Origin: Sphingomonas endophytica
GTDB lineage: Bacteria > Pseudomonadota > Alphaproteobacteria > Sphingomonadales > Sphingomonadaceae
DNA: 64,000 bases
Direction: 5' to 3'
Assembly (NCBI RefSeq): GCF_001476895.1
Contig: NZ_LDTB01000010.1
Coordinates: 124,001 to 188,000 of the forward strand
Shown here piece by piece: positions 47,903 through 60,684 of this stretch. The notes beneath the pieces are model-generated. The model searched no databases. It was not told where the DNA came from and was given only the letters and a program-made list of their open reading frames with translations. The first letter of the stretch is position 1. Each line of letters starts with the position of its first letter. Both the position numbers and the translations under genes were made by a program.

Positions 47903-48270
47903 TACAGCACCTCCGGAGCCAGCGAGATGATCTTCATGTGCTTCTTGCCACGAAGTTCGCGCACCACCGGCCCGAAGATACGGGTGCCGATCGGCTCCTC
48001 GTTCTTGTTGACCAGCACCGCGGCGTTGCCGTCGAAACGGATCACCGAACCGTCGGCGCGACGGATGTCCTTGGCGGTCCGCACGATCACCGCGCGGTGG
48101 ACGTCGCCCTTCTTCACGCGGCCACGCGGCTGCGCTTCCTTGACGCTGACGACGATGATGTCGCCGACGCTGGCCGTGCGGCGCTTGGACCCGCCAAGCA
48201 CCTTGATGCACTGCACCCGCTTCGCGCCGCTGTTGTCAGCGACGTCGAGATTGGATTGCATCTGGATCAT
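47902..48270 (-). CDS. rplN: 50S ribosomal protein L14
   Basis: 122 residues: [40 protein letters not shown]. First gene of the spc-like block. The ATG at 48270 lies about 50 bp downstream of the terminator-like hairpin in the rpsQ-rplN spacer, so a separate promoter is likely in 48271-48320. Confidence 0.98.
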   Translation of the reverse strand: MIQMQSNLDVADNSGAKRVQCIKVLGGSKRRTASVGDIIVVSVKEAQPRGRVKKGDVHRAVIVRTAKDIRRADGSVIRFDGNAAVLVNKNEEPIGTRIFGPVVRELRGKKHMKIISLAPEVL

Positions 48271-48320
48271 CGATCCGCTTCCTTCTCGCTCATGGGGTGG
48301 ATACCGACCCAACCCCGCCT

Positions 48321-48364
48321 ATAAAAAACGACCCCCGGCGGCGGGCATGACCCGCGCCAGGGGG
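48321..48364 (-). terminator. Terminator-like hairpin between rpsQ and rplN
   Basis: On the minus strand a GC-rich stem (CCCCC...GGGGG, 48332-48364, with single bulges and a short loop) is followed by TTTTTT (48323-48328) and TATAGG. This sits inside the otherwise continuous S10-spc gene run, in a 225-bp spacer. It would end or attenuate transcription from S10 before spc. Confidence 0.75.
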
Positions 48365-48495
48365 AGCGGTCCGGTAACCGCTCCTCGGATGGAACGCAAG
48401 CCCCATCCCACGTCGCCCCTCGCACGCTCATGTGGTCTCCGGCGTCAGCCGCCGGACCCTGCACGAAACGGAGCGAGGCACTCGGTCACCGACGC

Positions 48496-48768
48496 TTACG
48501 CGTCGACGTCGACCCGTTCCGGTGCCACGTGCGTGTTCACACGATCCAGCACCTTCCAGTTCTTCAGCTTCGACATCGGCGCGATCTCTTCGATACGCAC
48601 CGTTTCGCCAGCCTTGTACTCGTTCGCCTCGTCATGGGCGTGGTACTTCTTCGAACGGCGGATGATCTTGCCGTAGAGCGGGTGCTTGACCTTGCGCTCC
48701 ACGTTCACGACCACCGTCTTCTCGCCCTTGTCGGAGACGATCACTCCGGTCAGCACGCGCTTCGGCAT
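48496..48768 (-). CDS. rpsQ: 30S ribosomal protein S17
   Basis: 90 residues: [40 protein letters not shown]. Last gene of the S10-like block. The downstream 225-bp spacer to rplN contains a terminator-like hairpin. Confidence 0.97.
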   Translation of the reverse strand: MPKRVLTGVIVSDKGEKTVVVNVERKVKHPLYGKIIRRSKKYHAHDEANEYKAGETVRIEEIAPMSKLKNWKVLDRVNTHVAPERVDVDA

Positions 48769-48781
48769 GTGCGTCGTCCTC

Positions 48782-48988
48782 TTACTTGGCCGCGGCGGCA
48801 GCGTTGCGCTGCGCCTGCAGGGTCTTGATGCGGGCGATGTCCTTGCGGACCTCGCGCACGCGGCTCGGCTTCTCGAGCTGGCTGGTCGCCGCCTGGAAGC
48901 GCAGGTTGAACTGCTCGCGCTTCAGGTTGCCCAGGCTCTCGACGAGCTGGTCGTCGCTCTGGCCGTTATAGTCGATCTTGTTCGCCAT
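48782..48988 (-). CDS. rpmC: 50S ribosomal protein L29
   Basis: 68 residues, two antiparallel helices: [20 protein letters not shown] and [20 protein letters not shown]. It lies at the tunnel exit and interacts with trigger factor/SRP. 1 nt before rplP. Confidence 0.97.
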   Translation of the reverse strand: MANKIDYNGQSDDQLVESLGNLKREQFNLRFQAATSQLEKPSRVREVRKDIARIKTLQAQRNAAAAAK

Positions 48989-48989
48989 C

Positions 48990-49424
48990 TTACTCGCCTC
49001 CCAGGTGCGAGGTGTCGCCGAGGCGCGCCACGACCTTGGTCTTGATCGGCAGCTTCATCGCGGCGCGCTCGAACGCCTCCGCGGCCAGCGGCCCTTCGAC
49101 GCCGTCGAGCTCGAACAGGATCCGGCCCGGCTTGACGCGCGCGGCCCAGAATTCCGGCGAACCCTTGCCCGAGCCCATGCGGACTTCGGCGGGCTTGCTC
49201 GACACCGGCACGTCCGGGAACACGCGGATCCACAGACGCCCCTGGCGCTTGATGTGACGCGTGATCGCGCGGCGGGCCGCCTCGATCTGACGCGCGGTGA
49301 TACGATCCGGCTCCATCGCCTTGAGGCCGTAGGAGCCGAAGTTCAGCGACGTGCCGCCCTTGGCGTCGCCGTGGATACGGCCCTTGAACGCCTTGCGGAA
49401 CTTGGTGCGCTTCGGTTGCAACAT
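48990..49424 (-). CDS. rplP: 50S ribosomal protein L16
   Basis: 144 residues: [29 protein letters not shown]-type segment ([20 protein letters not shown]) and [16 protein letters not shown]. Binds the central protuberance and A-site tRNA. Normal S10 position. Confidence 0.97.
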   Translation of the reverse strand: MLQPKRTKFRKAFKGRIHGDAKGGTSLNFGSYGLKAMEPDRITARQIEAARRAITRHIKRQGRLWIRVFPDVPVSSKPAEVRMGSGKGSPEFWAARVKPGRILFELDGVEGPLAAEAFERAAMKLPIKTKVVARLGDTSHLGGE

Positions 49425-49436
49425 GTCCGTTATTCC

Positions 49437-50144
49437 TTAGCGACGGTCGTCGCGCGCGGGGCGCACGCCGGAGGTCTGGGCCTCCATCATGAGACGATCG
49501 GTGGCGAACGGGTCGTGGCCGAGGATCTCGCCCTTGAACACCCACACCTTCACGCCGCAGACGCCATAAGCGGTGTGCGCTTCGGCCTCGGCATAGTCGA
49601 TGTTCGCGCGCAGCGTATGGAGCGGCACGCGGCCCTCACGGTAGCTCTCCGAGCGCGCGATTTCCGCACCGCCCAGACGACCACCGCAATACACCTTGAT
49701 GCCATCGGCGCCGAGGCGCATCGCGGACTGCACCGCGCGCTTCATGGCGCGGCGGAACGCGATACGACGCTCCAGCTGGTCGGCGATACCCTGCGCGACG
49801 AGCTTGGCATCGACTTCCGGCTTGCGGATCTCGACGATGTTCAGCGACACGTCCGAGCTGGTCATCGCGCCGAGCGTCTTGCGCAGCTTCTCGATGTCCG
49901 AGCCCTTCTTGCCGATGATGACACCGGGGCGCGCCGCAAAGATCGAGATGCGGCACAGTTTGGCCGGACGCTCGATCACCACCTTGGAGATCGCCGCCTG
50001 CGGCAGCGTCTTCAGGATGTACTGGCGGATCTTCAGATCCTCCAGCAGCAGCTTCTTGTAATCCGCGCCTTCGGCGAACCAGCGGCTGTCCCAGGTGCGG
50101 TTGATCTGCAGACGCAGACCGATCGGGTTGCTCTTGTGACCCAT
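49437..50144 (-). CDS. rpsC: 30S ribosomal protein S3
   Basis: 235 residues with a KH domain ([20 protein letters not shown]) and a C-terminal domain with [20 protein letters not shown]. It starts [20 protein letters not shown]. Normal S10 position; 1-nt overlap with rplV. Confidence 0.98.
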   Translation of the reverse strand: MGHKSNPIGLRLQINRTWDSRWFAEGADYKKLLLEDLKIRQYILKTLPQAAISKVVIERPAKLCRISIFAARPGVIIGKKGSDIEKLRKTLGAMTSSDVSLNIVEIRKPEVDAKLVAQGIADQLERRIAFRRAMKRAVQSAMRLGADGIKVYCGGRLGGAEIARSESYREGRVPLHTLRANIDYAEAEAHTAYGVCGVKVWVFKGEILGHDPFATDRLMMEAQTSGVRPARDDRR

Positions 50145-50521
50145 TACGCTTCTTCCTGCTCGCGCACGACGATCCGCAGCCGCGAGAACGGCTTCAGGAT
50201 GCGCGTGGACTTGCCGCGGCCGCGCGTGGCGAACCGCTTCATGGTGATCGACTTGCCGACCGACGCCTCGGCGACGACCAAAGCGTCGACGTCGAGGTTG
50301 TGGTTGTTCTCGGCATTGGCGATGGCCGAGGCCAGCACCTTGCGCGCGTCGACCGCCATCGACTTCTTGGAGAAGGCGAGGATGTTCATCGCGTCGGCCG
50401 CCGAACGGCCACGGATCAGCGCCGCGACCAGACCCAGCTTCTGGGCCGAACCGCGAATCTGCGTGCCGACCGACAAGGCTTCCTTGTCGCCGACCTTGCG
50501 GGGGGATGCAGGCTTGCTCAT
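50144..50521 (-). CDS. rplV: 50S ribosomal protein L22
   Basis: 125 residues; lines the exit tunnel (loop region [19 protein letters not shown]). The start [20 protein letters not shown] gives a slightly extended N-terminus. Overlaps rpsC and rpsS by 1 nt each. Confidence 0.97.
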   Translation of the reverse strand: MSKPASPRKVGDKEALSVGTQIRGSAQKLGLVAALIRGRSAADAMNILAFSKKSMAVDARKVLASAIANAENNHNLDVDALVVAEASVGKSITMKRFATRGRGKSTRILKPFSRLRIVVREQEEA

Positions 50522-50796
50522 CAGCGCTTGCCCTTCTTGTCAGCCGCGTGACCCGGGAAATAGCGGGTCGGCGCGAATTCGCCGAGCTTCATGCCGACCA
50601 TGTCCTCGTTCACCGTCACCGGCACGAACTTGCGGCCGTTATAGACGGTGAAGGTCAGGCCGATGAACTGCGGCAGGATGGTGGAGCGACGCGACCAGGT
50701 CTTGATCGGCGCGCGGCCGCCCGAATCCTGTGCGACTTCGGCCTTCTTGAGCAGGCTCAGTTCAACGAACGGGCCCTTCCAGACGGAGCGCGCCAT
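50521..50796 (-). CDS. rpsS: 30S ribosomal protein S19
   Basis: 91 residues: [20 protein letters not shown], and the typical [20 protein letters not shown] near the C-terminus. Forms the head with S13. Overlaps rplB and rplV by 1 nt. Confidence 0.98.
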   Translation of the reverse strand: MARSVWKGPFVELSLLKKAEVAQDSGGRAPIKTWSRRSTILPQFIGLTFTVYNGRKFVPVTVNEDMVGMKLGEFAPTRYFPGHAADKKGKR

Positions 50797-51629
50797 TACT
50801 TCTTCCTCGCGTGACGGCTACGGATGATCATCTTGTCCGTCGCCTTGTTGTGGCGCGTGCGCGCACCCTTGGTCGGCTTGCCCCACGGCGTCACCGGATG
50901 GCGACCGCCCGAGGTCCGGCCTTCACCACCGCCGTGCGGGTGGTCGACCGGGTTCTTCGCCACGCCACGCGTCAGCGGGCGCGAGCCCAGCCAGCGCGAA
51001 CGACCGGCCTTGCCGAGGTTCTGGTTCTGGTTGTCCGGGTTGGACACCGCACCGACCGTCGCCATGCAGTCGCCATGGATGTAGCGCTGCTCGCCCGAGT
51101 TCAGGCGGACGATGACCATGCCGCGGTCACGACCGACGACCTGGACATAGGTGCCCGCCGAACGCGCGATCTGACCACCCTTGCCGGGCTTCATCTCGAC
51201 GTTGTGGACGATGGTGCCGACCGGCATCTGCGCCAGTTCCATCGCGTTGCCCGGCTTCACGTCGGTCTTCTTGCCCGCGACGACCTTGTCGCCGACGGCC
51301 AGACGCTGCGGCGCGATGATATACGCCTGCTCGCCGTCCGGATAAGAGATCAGCGCGATGAACGCCGTGCGGTTGGGATCATATTCCAGCCGCTCGACGG
51401 TGCCGTCGACGTCCCACTTCCGACGCTTGAAGTCGATGAAGCGGTACCGCTGCTTGTGGCCGCCCGCGATGCCGCGCGAGGTCACATGGCCCTTGTTGTT
51501 GCGGCCGCCGGTCTTGCGCTTGCCTTCGGTCAGCGCCTTGACGGGCTTGCCCTTCCACAGCGACGACTTGTCGACGAGGATCAGGCCGCGCTGCGCCGGC
51601 GAGGTCGGGTTATAATGCTTGAGTGCCAT
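50796..51629 (-). CDS. rplB: 50S ribosomal protein L2
   Basis: 277 residues: [20 protein letters not shown], the OB and SH3-like domains, and the peptidyl-transferase-associated [20 protein letters not shown]. Normal S10 position. Confidence 0.98.
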   Translation of the reverse strand: MALKHYNPTSPAQRGLILVDKSSLWKGKPVKALTEGKRKTGGRNNKGHVTSRGIAGGHKQRYRFIDFKRRKWDVDGTVERLEYDPNRTAFIALISYPDGEQAYIIAPQRLAVGDKVVAGKKTDVKPGNAMELAQMPVGTIVHNVEMKPGKGGQIARSAGTYVQVVGRDRGMVIVRLNSGEQRYIHGDCMATVGAVSNPDNQNQNLGKAGRSRWLGSRPLTRGVAKNPVDHPHGGGEGRTSGGRHPVTPWGKPTKGARTRHNKATDKMIIRSRHARKK

Positions 51630-51630
51630 C

Positions 51631-51945
51631 TTACTTGGCCCCCTCGGTGACGTCGATCGATTGCCCCTCGCGGAGCGTGACGATCGCCTTCTTCATGTCG
51701 GACCGCTGGTAGGGCGCACCCTTCCAACGCTTGGTCTTGCCCTTCTGGACGATCGTGTTGACGCTGACGACGCTGACGTCGAACAGCGCTTCCACGGCCG
51801 CCTTGATCTCGGGCTTGGTCGCCTTGTTGGCGACCTTGAAGACCACCGCGTTCTGCTCGGAGAGCAGGGTCGCCTTCTCGGTGATGTGCGGCGCGACAAT
51901 CACGTCGTAATGACGGTTGTCGATCGCCTTTGCCGGCTTAGCCAT
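51631..51945 (-). CDS. rplW: 50S ribosomal protein L23
   Basis: 104 residues: [20 protein letters not shown] and [14 protein letters not shown]. Located at the exit tunnel, docking site for trigger factor. Overlaps rplD by 8 nt. Confidence 0.97.
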   Translation of the reverse strand: MAKPAKAIDNRHYDVIVAPHITEKATLLSEQNAVVFKVANKATKPEIKAAVEALFDVSVVSVNTIVQKGKTKRWKGAPYQRSDMKKAIVTLREGQSIDVTEGAK

Positions 51946-52552
51946 TGAAGCGCGCCTCCAGCTTCTCGACCGCCGCGCGCGTCAGCACCAGCGTGTCAGC
52001 CTTGATGATATCGTAGACGTTCGCGCCCACGGCCGGGAGCAGGTTCACGCCCGGCAGGTTGCGACCGGCACGGAAGCCTTCGCCCGCCTCGCCGTCGATC
52101 ACCAGCGTCCGCTTGCCCGTGTTCAGGCCCGCGAAATGGCCCTTCAGTTCCTTGGTCTTGGCGACCTCGAAACCTTCCAGGACGATCAGCGACCCCGCCT
52201 TGGCGTGGCTGCTGAGCGCCATCTTCAGGCCCAGCGCGCGGATCTTCTTGTTCAGGCCCGGATTGAAATCGCGGACGCGGGCGCCGTGCGCCTTGCCACC
52301 GCCGATGAACACCGGAGCGCGACGATCGCCGTGACGGGCGACGCCGCCGCCCTTCTGACGACCGAGCTTCTTGCCCGACCGCGCCACATCCGAACGCTCA
52401 CGAGTGCCGCGCGCGGTCGCGCGACGCTTCTCGAGCTGCCAGGTCACGACGCGGTGCAGGATGTCGGCGCGCGGATCGAGGCCGAAGACCTCGTCGTTGA
52501 GCTCGACTTCGCCCGTGTCGGTGCCGGCGAAGGAAGAAACCTTGACCTTCAC
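51938..52552 (-). CDS. rplD: 50S ribosomal protein L4
   Basis: 204 residues: [20 protein letters not shown], the conserved loop [20 protein letters not shown] and [20 protein letters not shown]. In E. coli L4 represses the S10 operon by binding its leader. Here no equivalent leader structure could be confirmed. 3 nt after rplC. Confidence 0.98.
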   Translation of the reverse strand: MKVKVSSFAGTDTGEVELNDEVFGLDPRADILHRVVTWQLEKRRATARGTRERSDVARSGKKLGRQKGGGVARHGDRRAPVFIGGGKAHGARVRDFNPGLNKKIRALGLKMALSSHAKAGSLIVLEGFEVAKTKELKGHFAGLNTGKRTLVIDGEAGEGFRAGRNLPGVNLLPAVGANVYDIIKADTLVLTRAAVEKLEARFNG

Positions 52553-52555
52553 TTC

Positions 52556-53287
52556 TTAGCCCTCCTGGCTCTCGGCAGCTGCCGGAGCAGGCTCTGCGGA
52601 AACATTGTTGTTGGCCGCCTTGATCGACGCCGGGAACGGCGCGCTCTCGTGACGGGCCTGCTTGACGGCGTCCTTGACGAACAGCCAGCCACCCTTGGAG
52701 CCGGGGACCGAACCCTTCACGAAGATCAGGCCACGCTCGACGTCGGTGCCGACGATCTCGAGGTTCTGCTGCGTGCGGTTCTTGTCGCCCATGTGGCCGG
52801 CCATCTTCTTGTTCTTGAAGACGCGACCCGGATCCTGACGGTTACCCGTCGAACCATGCGAACGGTGACTGACCGACACGCCGTGCGTGGCGCGCAGACC
52901 GCCGAAGTTCCAGCGCTTCATCGCGCCGGCGAAACCCTTACCCTGGGTACGGCCCTGAATGTCGACCAGCTGGCCGGCGACATAATGGTCCGCCGAGAGC
53001 TCGGCACCGACGTCGAGGAGGTTCTCTTCGCTCACGCGGAATTCGTGAACGATCGCCTTCGGCTCGACCTCGGCCTTGCCGAAGTGGCCGCGCTGCGGCT
53101 TGGCAACGTTCTTGGCCTTGGCGACACCTGCGCCAAGCTGGACGGCCGTATAGCCATCCCGGTCATTCTCGCGACGGGCGACGACCTGTAGCGCCTCGAT
53201 CTGCAGGACGGTGACCGGCACGTGGCGGCCGTCGTCCTGGAACAGGCGGGTCATCCCCATTTTCTTCGCGATCACGCCAGTACGCAT
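52556..53287 (-). CDS. rplC: 50S ribosomal protein L3
   Basis: 243 residues: [60 protein letters not shown]. The start at 53287 was chosen over Met 53356 by family N-terminus. The C-terminus has an Ala/Glu tail ([13 protein letters not shown]) longer than in E. coli. A 295-bp structured spacer separates it from rpsJ. Confidence 0.97.
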   Translation of the reverse strand: MRTGVIAKKMGMTRLFQDDGRHVPVTVLQIEALQVVARRENDRDGYTAVQLGAGVAKAKNVAKPQRGHFGKAEVEPKAIVHEFRVSEENLLDVGAELSADHYVAGQLVDIQGRTQGKGFAGAMKRWNFGGLRATHGVSVSHRSHGSTGNRQDPGRVFKNKKMAGHMGDKNRTQQNLEIVGTDVERGLIFVKGSVPGSKGGWLFVKDAVKQARHESAPFPASIKAANNNVSAEPAPAAAESQEG

Positions 53288-53516
53288 GATCCCTTGCTCC
53301 TTGACAGAGGCACCCTGAAGCCCATCCCCAGGGTGCGTGCGACCGGCGACTTCCATCGCCGATCAGTCCAGCCCGGAATAGCGAAGCGTGCCCCCGTCCC
53401 GGGCTAGGCGCCCCCATGAACGGGGGCAGACGGGAGACGCTGGACCCGGTCACCCGAGAGCGACCGGCGGTATCTCATGGTCGTCGGGGCACCCGCTCAG
53501 GCGGGCCGCCCGTCCG

Positions 53517-53572
53517 TTTCGTGCGATCCGACACGAAACGACAAACCCGCGGGACTTGAGGTCGACCGCGGG
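53517..53572 (-). repeat. Two hairpins just after rpsJ
   Basis: TTTCGTG / CACGAAA (53517-53538) with a perfect 7-bp stem, and CCCGCGG / CCGCGGG (53546-53572), also a perfect 7-bp stem. They are the first part of the 295-bp rpsJ-rplC spacer (53288-53582), which holds no gene. Attenuation, processing or regulation is possible. Confidence 0.55.
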
Positions 53573-53582
53573 ATGCCGGCCA

Positions 53583-53891
53583 TTAGGCCAGCTTGATCTC
53601 GACGTCAACACCGGCCGCCAGGTCGAGCTTCATCAGCGCGTCGACGGTCTGCGGGGTCGGCTGGACGATGTCGAGCATCCGCTTGTAGGTGCGGACCTCG
53701 AACTGCTCGCGCGACTTCTTGTCGATGTGCGGCCCACGGTTGACCGTGAACTTCTCGATGCGGGTCGGGAGCGGAATGGGACCACGGATGAGCGCGCCGG
53801 TGCGGCGCGCGGTGTCGGCGATGTCGCCGGTCGCCTGATCGAGCACGCGATGATCGAACGCCTTCAGGCGAATGCGGATGTTGCTGTCCAT
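53583..53891 (-). CDS. rpsJ: 30S ribosomal protein S10
   Basis: 102 residues: [40 protein letters not shown]. It also acts as the NusE antitermination factor. Start at 53891 (family N-terminus), not the in-frame Met 4 codons upstream. First gene of the S10 block, 215 bp after tuf. Confidence 0.98.
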   Translation of the reverse strand: MDSNIRIRLKAFDHRVLDQATGDIADTARRTGALIRGPIPLPTRIEKFTVNRGPHIDKKSREQFEVRTYKRMLDIVQPTPQTVDALMKLDLAAGVDVEIKLA

Positions 53892-54024
53892 AGTCCCTAC
53901 CAATGCGAAAGAGCGGGGCCCTGCCCTAACCCGTCGTGCCGGAAACCGGCCCGACGCGAATCGGGAGCACCTCTTGCTGTTCTCGAACCGAAAACCGAAG
54001 GGGCGGCATTACGTCCGCCCTCAT

Positions 54025-54075
54025 AAAAAGGCAACCGCCCGGTGCACCTTTCGGCGCACCGGGCGGAACCTTTTT
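54025..54075 (-). terminator. Terminator after tuf
   Basis: An 11-bp stem CCGCCCGGTGC / GCACCGGGCGG (54035-54066) is flanked by AAAAAGG on one side and CCTTTTT on the other, so on the minus strand it is followed by TTTTTATG. It separates the str block from the S10 block. Confidence 0.85.
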
Positions 54076-54106
54076 CATCCCGAGCCGCTTGCGCGACCCG
54101 AAACGC

Positions 54107-55303
<1,197 letters not shown>

Positions 55304-55443
55304 TGTTTCCCTACCTTCTGGATTTCACATGCAAGCCGCACGAGGACTCGCGTGAAGGCGAGCCCCATAGCGGCTGTTGAACCGTTGTGCAAACCCTCCG
55401 GGGCTCCTGAGAGCCGACGCAGGAGTAAATCCTGCGTCGTCGG

Positions 55444-55508
55444 ACGGGTTCGGCAAAGCCGACCCGCCGGCCGGCTTCCTCGCGTCTCGGAGCCAGTCAG
55501 CGACTGGC
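55444..55508. repeat. Hairpins in the fusA-tuf spacer
   Basis: CGGGTTCGGC / GCCGACCCG (about 55445-55464) and GCCAGTC / GACTGGC (55492-55508, AGC loop) lie in the 220-bp spacer between fusA and tuf (55304-55523). No gene is seen there. They may modulate read-through or stability. Confidence 0.5.
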
Positions 55509-55523
55509 CCCGTGCGCTTCGGC

Positions 55524-57617
<2,094 letters not shown>

Positions 57618-57725
57618 GATCGGGCTTCCTTAACGATGTGGGGAGCGCAGCGCATCGGCCGGCTCCCCACGATATAGGTCAGATTTGCGACGCTTCCAAG
57701 ACAGGCAGCGTCCGCATCGCCGGTG

Positions 57726-58196
57726 TTACCAGCGGTAGTGCGAGAAGGCGCGGTTCGCTTCCGCCATGCGGTGCGTGTCCTCGCGCTTCTTCACCGCGTT
57801 GCCGCGGTTGTTCGACGCGTCGAGCAGCTCGCCCGACAGACGCGCCGACATCGTGTTCTCGCTACGCGCGCGCGCGGCGCTGATCAGCCAGCGGATCGCC
57901 AGCGCCTGCGCACGCTCGGGGCGAACCTCGACCGGCACCTGGTAGGTGGCGCCGCCGACGCGGCGGCTGCGGACCTCGATGCCCGGCTTGATGTTGTTCA
58001 GCGCGTCGTGGAACACGCCGATCGGCTCGCGCTTCGCGCGGGTCTCGACGGTATTGAGCGCCGAATAGACGATGCCTTCCGCGACGGACTTCTTGCCGTC
58101 CAGCATCACCGAATTCATGAACTTGGAGAGAACCTCATCCCCGTACACGGGATCAGGCAGAATTTCCCGCTTCTCGGGACGACGACGACGCGCCAT
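57726..58196 (-). CDS. rpsG: 30S ribosomal protein S7
   Basis: 156 residues: [40 protein letters not shown], and the C-terminal [20 protein letters not shown]-like segment ([20 protein letters not shown]). Head organiser of the small subunit. 43 bp after rpsL. Confidence 0.98.
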   Translation of the reverse strand: MARRRRPEKREILPDPVYGDEVLSKFMNSVMLDGKKSVAEGIVYSALNTVETRAKREPIGVFHDALNNIKPGIEVRSRRVGGATYQVPVEVRPERAQALAIRWLISAARARSENTMSARLSGELLDASNNRGNAVKKREDTHRMAEANRAFSHYRW

Positions 58197-58239
58197 GATC
58201 TGTTACCTTTCAATCAGCTGGTGAGAATACGGGAGCGGC

Positions 58240-58611
58240 TTACTTCGGCCGCTTCGCACCGTACTTCGACCGCGACTGCTTGCGGTCCTTGACGCCCTGC
58301 GTGTCGAGCACGCCGCGCAGCACGTGGTAACGCACACCCGGAAGGTCGCGCACACGGCCGCCGCGGATCAGCACCACCGAGTGCTCCTGCAGGTTGTGGC
58401 CTTCGCCCGGGATGTAGCTGATGACTTCGCGCTGGTTCGTCAGGCGGACCTTGGCCACCTTGCGAAGCGCCGAGTTCGGCTTCTTCGGGGTCGTGGTGTA
58501 AACACGGGTGCAGACGCCGCGCTTCTGCGGGTTCTGCTCCATCGCAGGGACCTTGCTCTTGGCCTTCTGCGGGTCGCGGCCCTTGCGGACCAGCTGGTTG
58601 ATCGTCGGCAT
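58240..58611 (-). CDS. rpsL: 30S ribosomal protein S12
   Basis: 123 residues: [20 protein letters not shown], the decoding-site loop [14 protein letters not shown] (with the two lysines associated with streptomycin resistance in E. coli present as wild-type K) and [19 protein letters not shown]. First gene of the supercluster; promoter should lie in 58612-58813. Confidence 0.98.
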   Translation of the reverse strand: MPTINQLVRKGRDPQKAKSKVPAMEQNPQKRGVCTRVYTTTPKKPNSALRKVAKVRLTNQREVISYIPGEGHNLQEHSVVLIRGGRVRDLPGVRYHVLRGVLDTQGVKDRKQSRSKYGAKRPK

Positions 58612-58813
58612 TGAAGCCTTCACCTTTCCGATAGGTTACTTTGCTGGAGCCCTAAAACACAGACTTGGAATACGAAAAGGACCGCGGCGCCACCGCATGG
58701 GCGGCGACCGGATGGCCCTTGATGCATCCAGCAATGTTCAAGCTGCCCGCCGGAGTCGCCTCCTCGCGGACCGGCGGTCTATAGGCGTCCCGGCCCGATC
58801 GGTCAACGCCCGC

Positions 58814-59161
58814 TCATTTCAGCGGGTCGTGTCCCCAGTTCATCAGCGAATAGCGCCAGTCGGAATGCGCCTTGTCCTTCGCCGGGCCGCCCTGCGACAG
58901 GTGGCGGTGCACGTAGCCGACCACCTTCTTCATATGCGCATAATCGGCGTCGGTCAGGTCGGCCTTCTTCGTCCGTTTGATCGCGACGATCCGCCGCCCC
59001 GATTCGTGCCCGACGCTCTCACCCTTTCCTTTGCCGTCCTCACCCTTCCACCCGACACGCTTGCTGTCGTCGGTATCGAGGAACTTCTCCAGTTCGGCCG
59101 GGGCCATGTTGACCGCCTCGGCGAAGTCCTTGGCGATCTGATCCTTGTCGTCGTCGGTCAT
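58814..59161 (-). CDS. DUF3140 protein
   Basis: A 115-residue protein of the DUF3140 family, beginning MTDDDKDQIAKDFAEAVNMA, with KRVGWKGEDGKGKGESVGHE and the C-terminal YRYSLMNWGHDPLK-like end (WRYSLMNWGHDPLK). Often called DNA-binding protein; function unknown. The start at 59161 matches the family; the longer in-frame upstream part is a shadow of the amidohydrolase gene. Confidence 0.88.
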   Translation of the reverse strand: MTDDDKDQIAKDFAEAVNMAPAELEKFLDTDDSKRVGWKGEDGKGKGESVGHESGRRIVAIKRTKKADLTDADYAHMKKVVGYVHRHLSQGGPAKDKAHSDWRYSLMNWGHDPLK

Positions 59162-59205
59162 GCGTCTCTCCTGTCGCGGGGAGACGCGCGACGCGGGCGC
59201 GGGGT

Positions 59206-60483
59206 TCAATCGACCTTCACGCCGCCCTTCACCACCGCGACCGGATGCTCCAGCACGGTGACGTCGCGGAGCGGATCGCCCGCCACCGCCACCATGTCGC
59301 CATAGCGCCCGACCGCGATCGCGCCGACGTCGCCCTCGCGTCCCAGCGCCTGCGCCGCGCTGACCGTGGCGGCGCGGATCGCCTGCAACGGCGTCATCCC
59401 CCATTGCACCATCTTGGCGAACTGCTTGGCGTTGTCGCCATGCGGATAGACGCCCCCATCGGTGCCGAAGATCATCGGCACGCCCATCCTGAACGCGCGC
59501 TGGAAGGTCTGGCGCTGCTTCAGACCGATCGCCTTTTCCTTGTCGAGGCTCTCCTGCTCGGTGCCGTTGGCGGTGCCGGTCGCCAGAATGTAGTCGTCGT
59601 TGTAGATATCCATGTCGAACCAGGTCTTGTGCTCGACCGCCAGCTTCATCGCCTCGTCGGAGGCCAGGCTGGCATGTTCGATCGTGTCGATCCCGGCGCG
59701 GATTGCCGCCTTGATCCCCTCGTCGCCATGCGCGTGCGCGGCGACCTTCATGTGGAGCATGTGCGCCTCGTCGGCGATCGCGCGCATCTCCTCCTCGCTC
59801 AACTGCTGCCCGCCGACCGAATCACCCAGCGAGAAGACGCCGCCGGTCGCGCAGATCTTGACGACCTCCGCGCCGTATTTGTGCAGCCAGCGCACCTTGG
59901 CGCGGGCTTCCTCCGGCGAGTTGACGACGGACGGCAGCTTCTTGTCCCATGACGGCGGCAGCGCATTGTCGTCGCAGTGACCGCCGGTCGCCCCGATCGC
60001 GTAGCCGGCGGGGACGATCCGCGGGCCGACCAGCCAGCCGCCGTCGATCGCCTCCTTGATTCCGACGTCCTGGAAATCCGCCGCGCCGACGTTGCGAACG
60101 GTGGTGAAGCCCGCCCGCAACGTCTTCAGCGCATTGGCCACCCCGACCGCTCCCCAGAAGCTGTCGGTGTACTTGAGCGTCTTGTACCCGCCGACCTCCG
60201 CCAGCGAGGTCAGGTGGACGTGCATGTCGATCAAGCCGGGGACGAGCGTCACGTCGCCCAGATCGACGCGCTTCGCTCCGCCCGGGATCGCCGCGCCGCG
60301 TCCGGTGCCGACCGACACGATCCGCCCGTCGGTGACGGTGACGACCGGATCGGCGACGATCGTGCCCTTCTCCACGTCCAGCATCCGCGCGGCGGTGATG
60401 ACGCTGGTGTCGGCCAGCGCGGGTGCGGCCACGGTCAGCGACGCGGCCAGAGCGGCGGCGCGAAGGCCGGCGAGCGATGTCAT
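59206..60483 (-). CDS. Secreted amidohydrolase-family protein (imidazolonepropionase / Xaa-Pro dipeptidase-like)
   Basis: A 425-residue metal-dependent hydrolase. A signal peptide (MTSLAGLRAAALAASLTVAAPALA) is followed by a small beta-sandwich and the TIM barrel with the metal-binding HVH in PGLIDMHVHLT, VVKICATGG, the His pair AAHAHGDEG, DTIEHASLA and the Asp in IFGTDGGVY. Substrate is unknown; exported peptidase-like or prolidase-like activity is suggested by the family. The start at 60483 was chosen because it gives the signal peptide; AAAAGGGGATC is upstream. Confidence 0.87.
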   Translation of the reverse strand: MTSLAGLRAAALAASLTVAAPALADTSVITAARMLDVEKGTIVADPVVTVTDGRIVSVGTGRGAAIPGGAKRVDLGDVTLVPGLIDMHVHLTSLAEVGGYKTLKYTDSFWGAVGVANALKTLRAGFTTVRNVGAADFQDVGIKEAIDGGWLVGPRIVPAGYAIGATGGHCDDNALPPSWDKKLPSVVNSPEEARAKVRWLHKYGAEVVKICATGGVFSLGDSVGGQQLSEEEMRAIADEAHMLHMKVAAHAHGDEGIKAAIRAGIDTIEHASLASDEAMKLAVEHKTWFDMDIYNDDYILATGTANGTEQESLDKEKAIGLKQRQTFQRAFRMGVPMIFGTDGGVYPHGDNAKQFAKMVQWGMTPLQAIRAATVSAAQALGREGDVGAIAVGRYGDMVAVAGDPLRDVTVLEHPVAVVKGGVKVD

Positions 60484-60567
60484 GATCTTGATCCCCTTTT
60501 CGCGCATCATGGCGCGGATGCCGGCGAACGCAAGCGGGAGAGAAGGCCCGTACCGCCCTCCCTCCAA

Positions 60568-60595
60568 CGTCATCCCCGCAAAGGCGGGGATCCAG
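60568..60595. repeat. Single REP-like element
   Basis: CGTCATCCCCGCAAAGGCGG followed by GGATCCAG, one half of the paired elements seen at 22863 and 41421. A degenerate inverted partner (CGCCCGCGCGGAAATGACCG) may lie near 60643-60662. It lies in the gap between the amidohydrolase and LysR genes. Confidence 0.6.
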
Positions 60596-60684
60596 ACCCG
60601 CTGCCGTCTCGCCTTTATCGATGAACCTGCGCGTTCGGACTCCCGCCCGCGCGGAAATGACCGAAAGAGGCAAAGGCAGGCACG

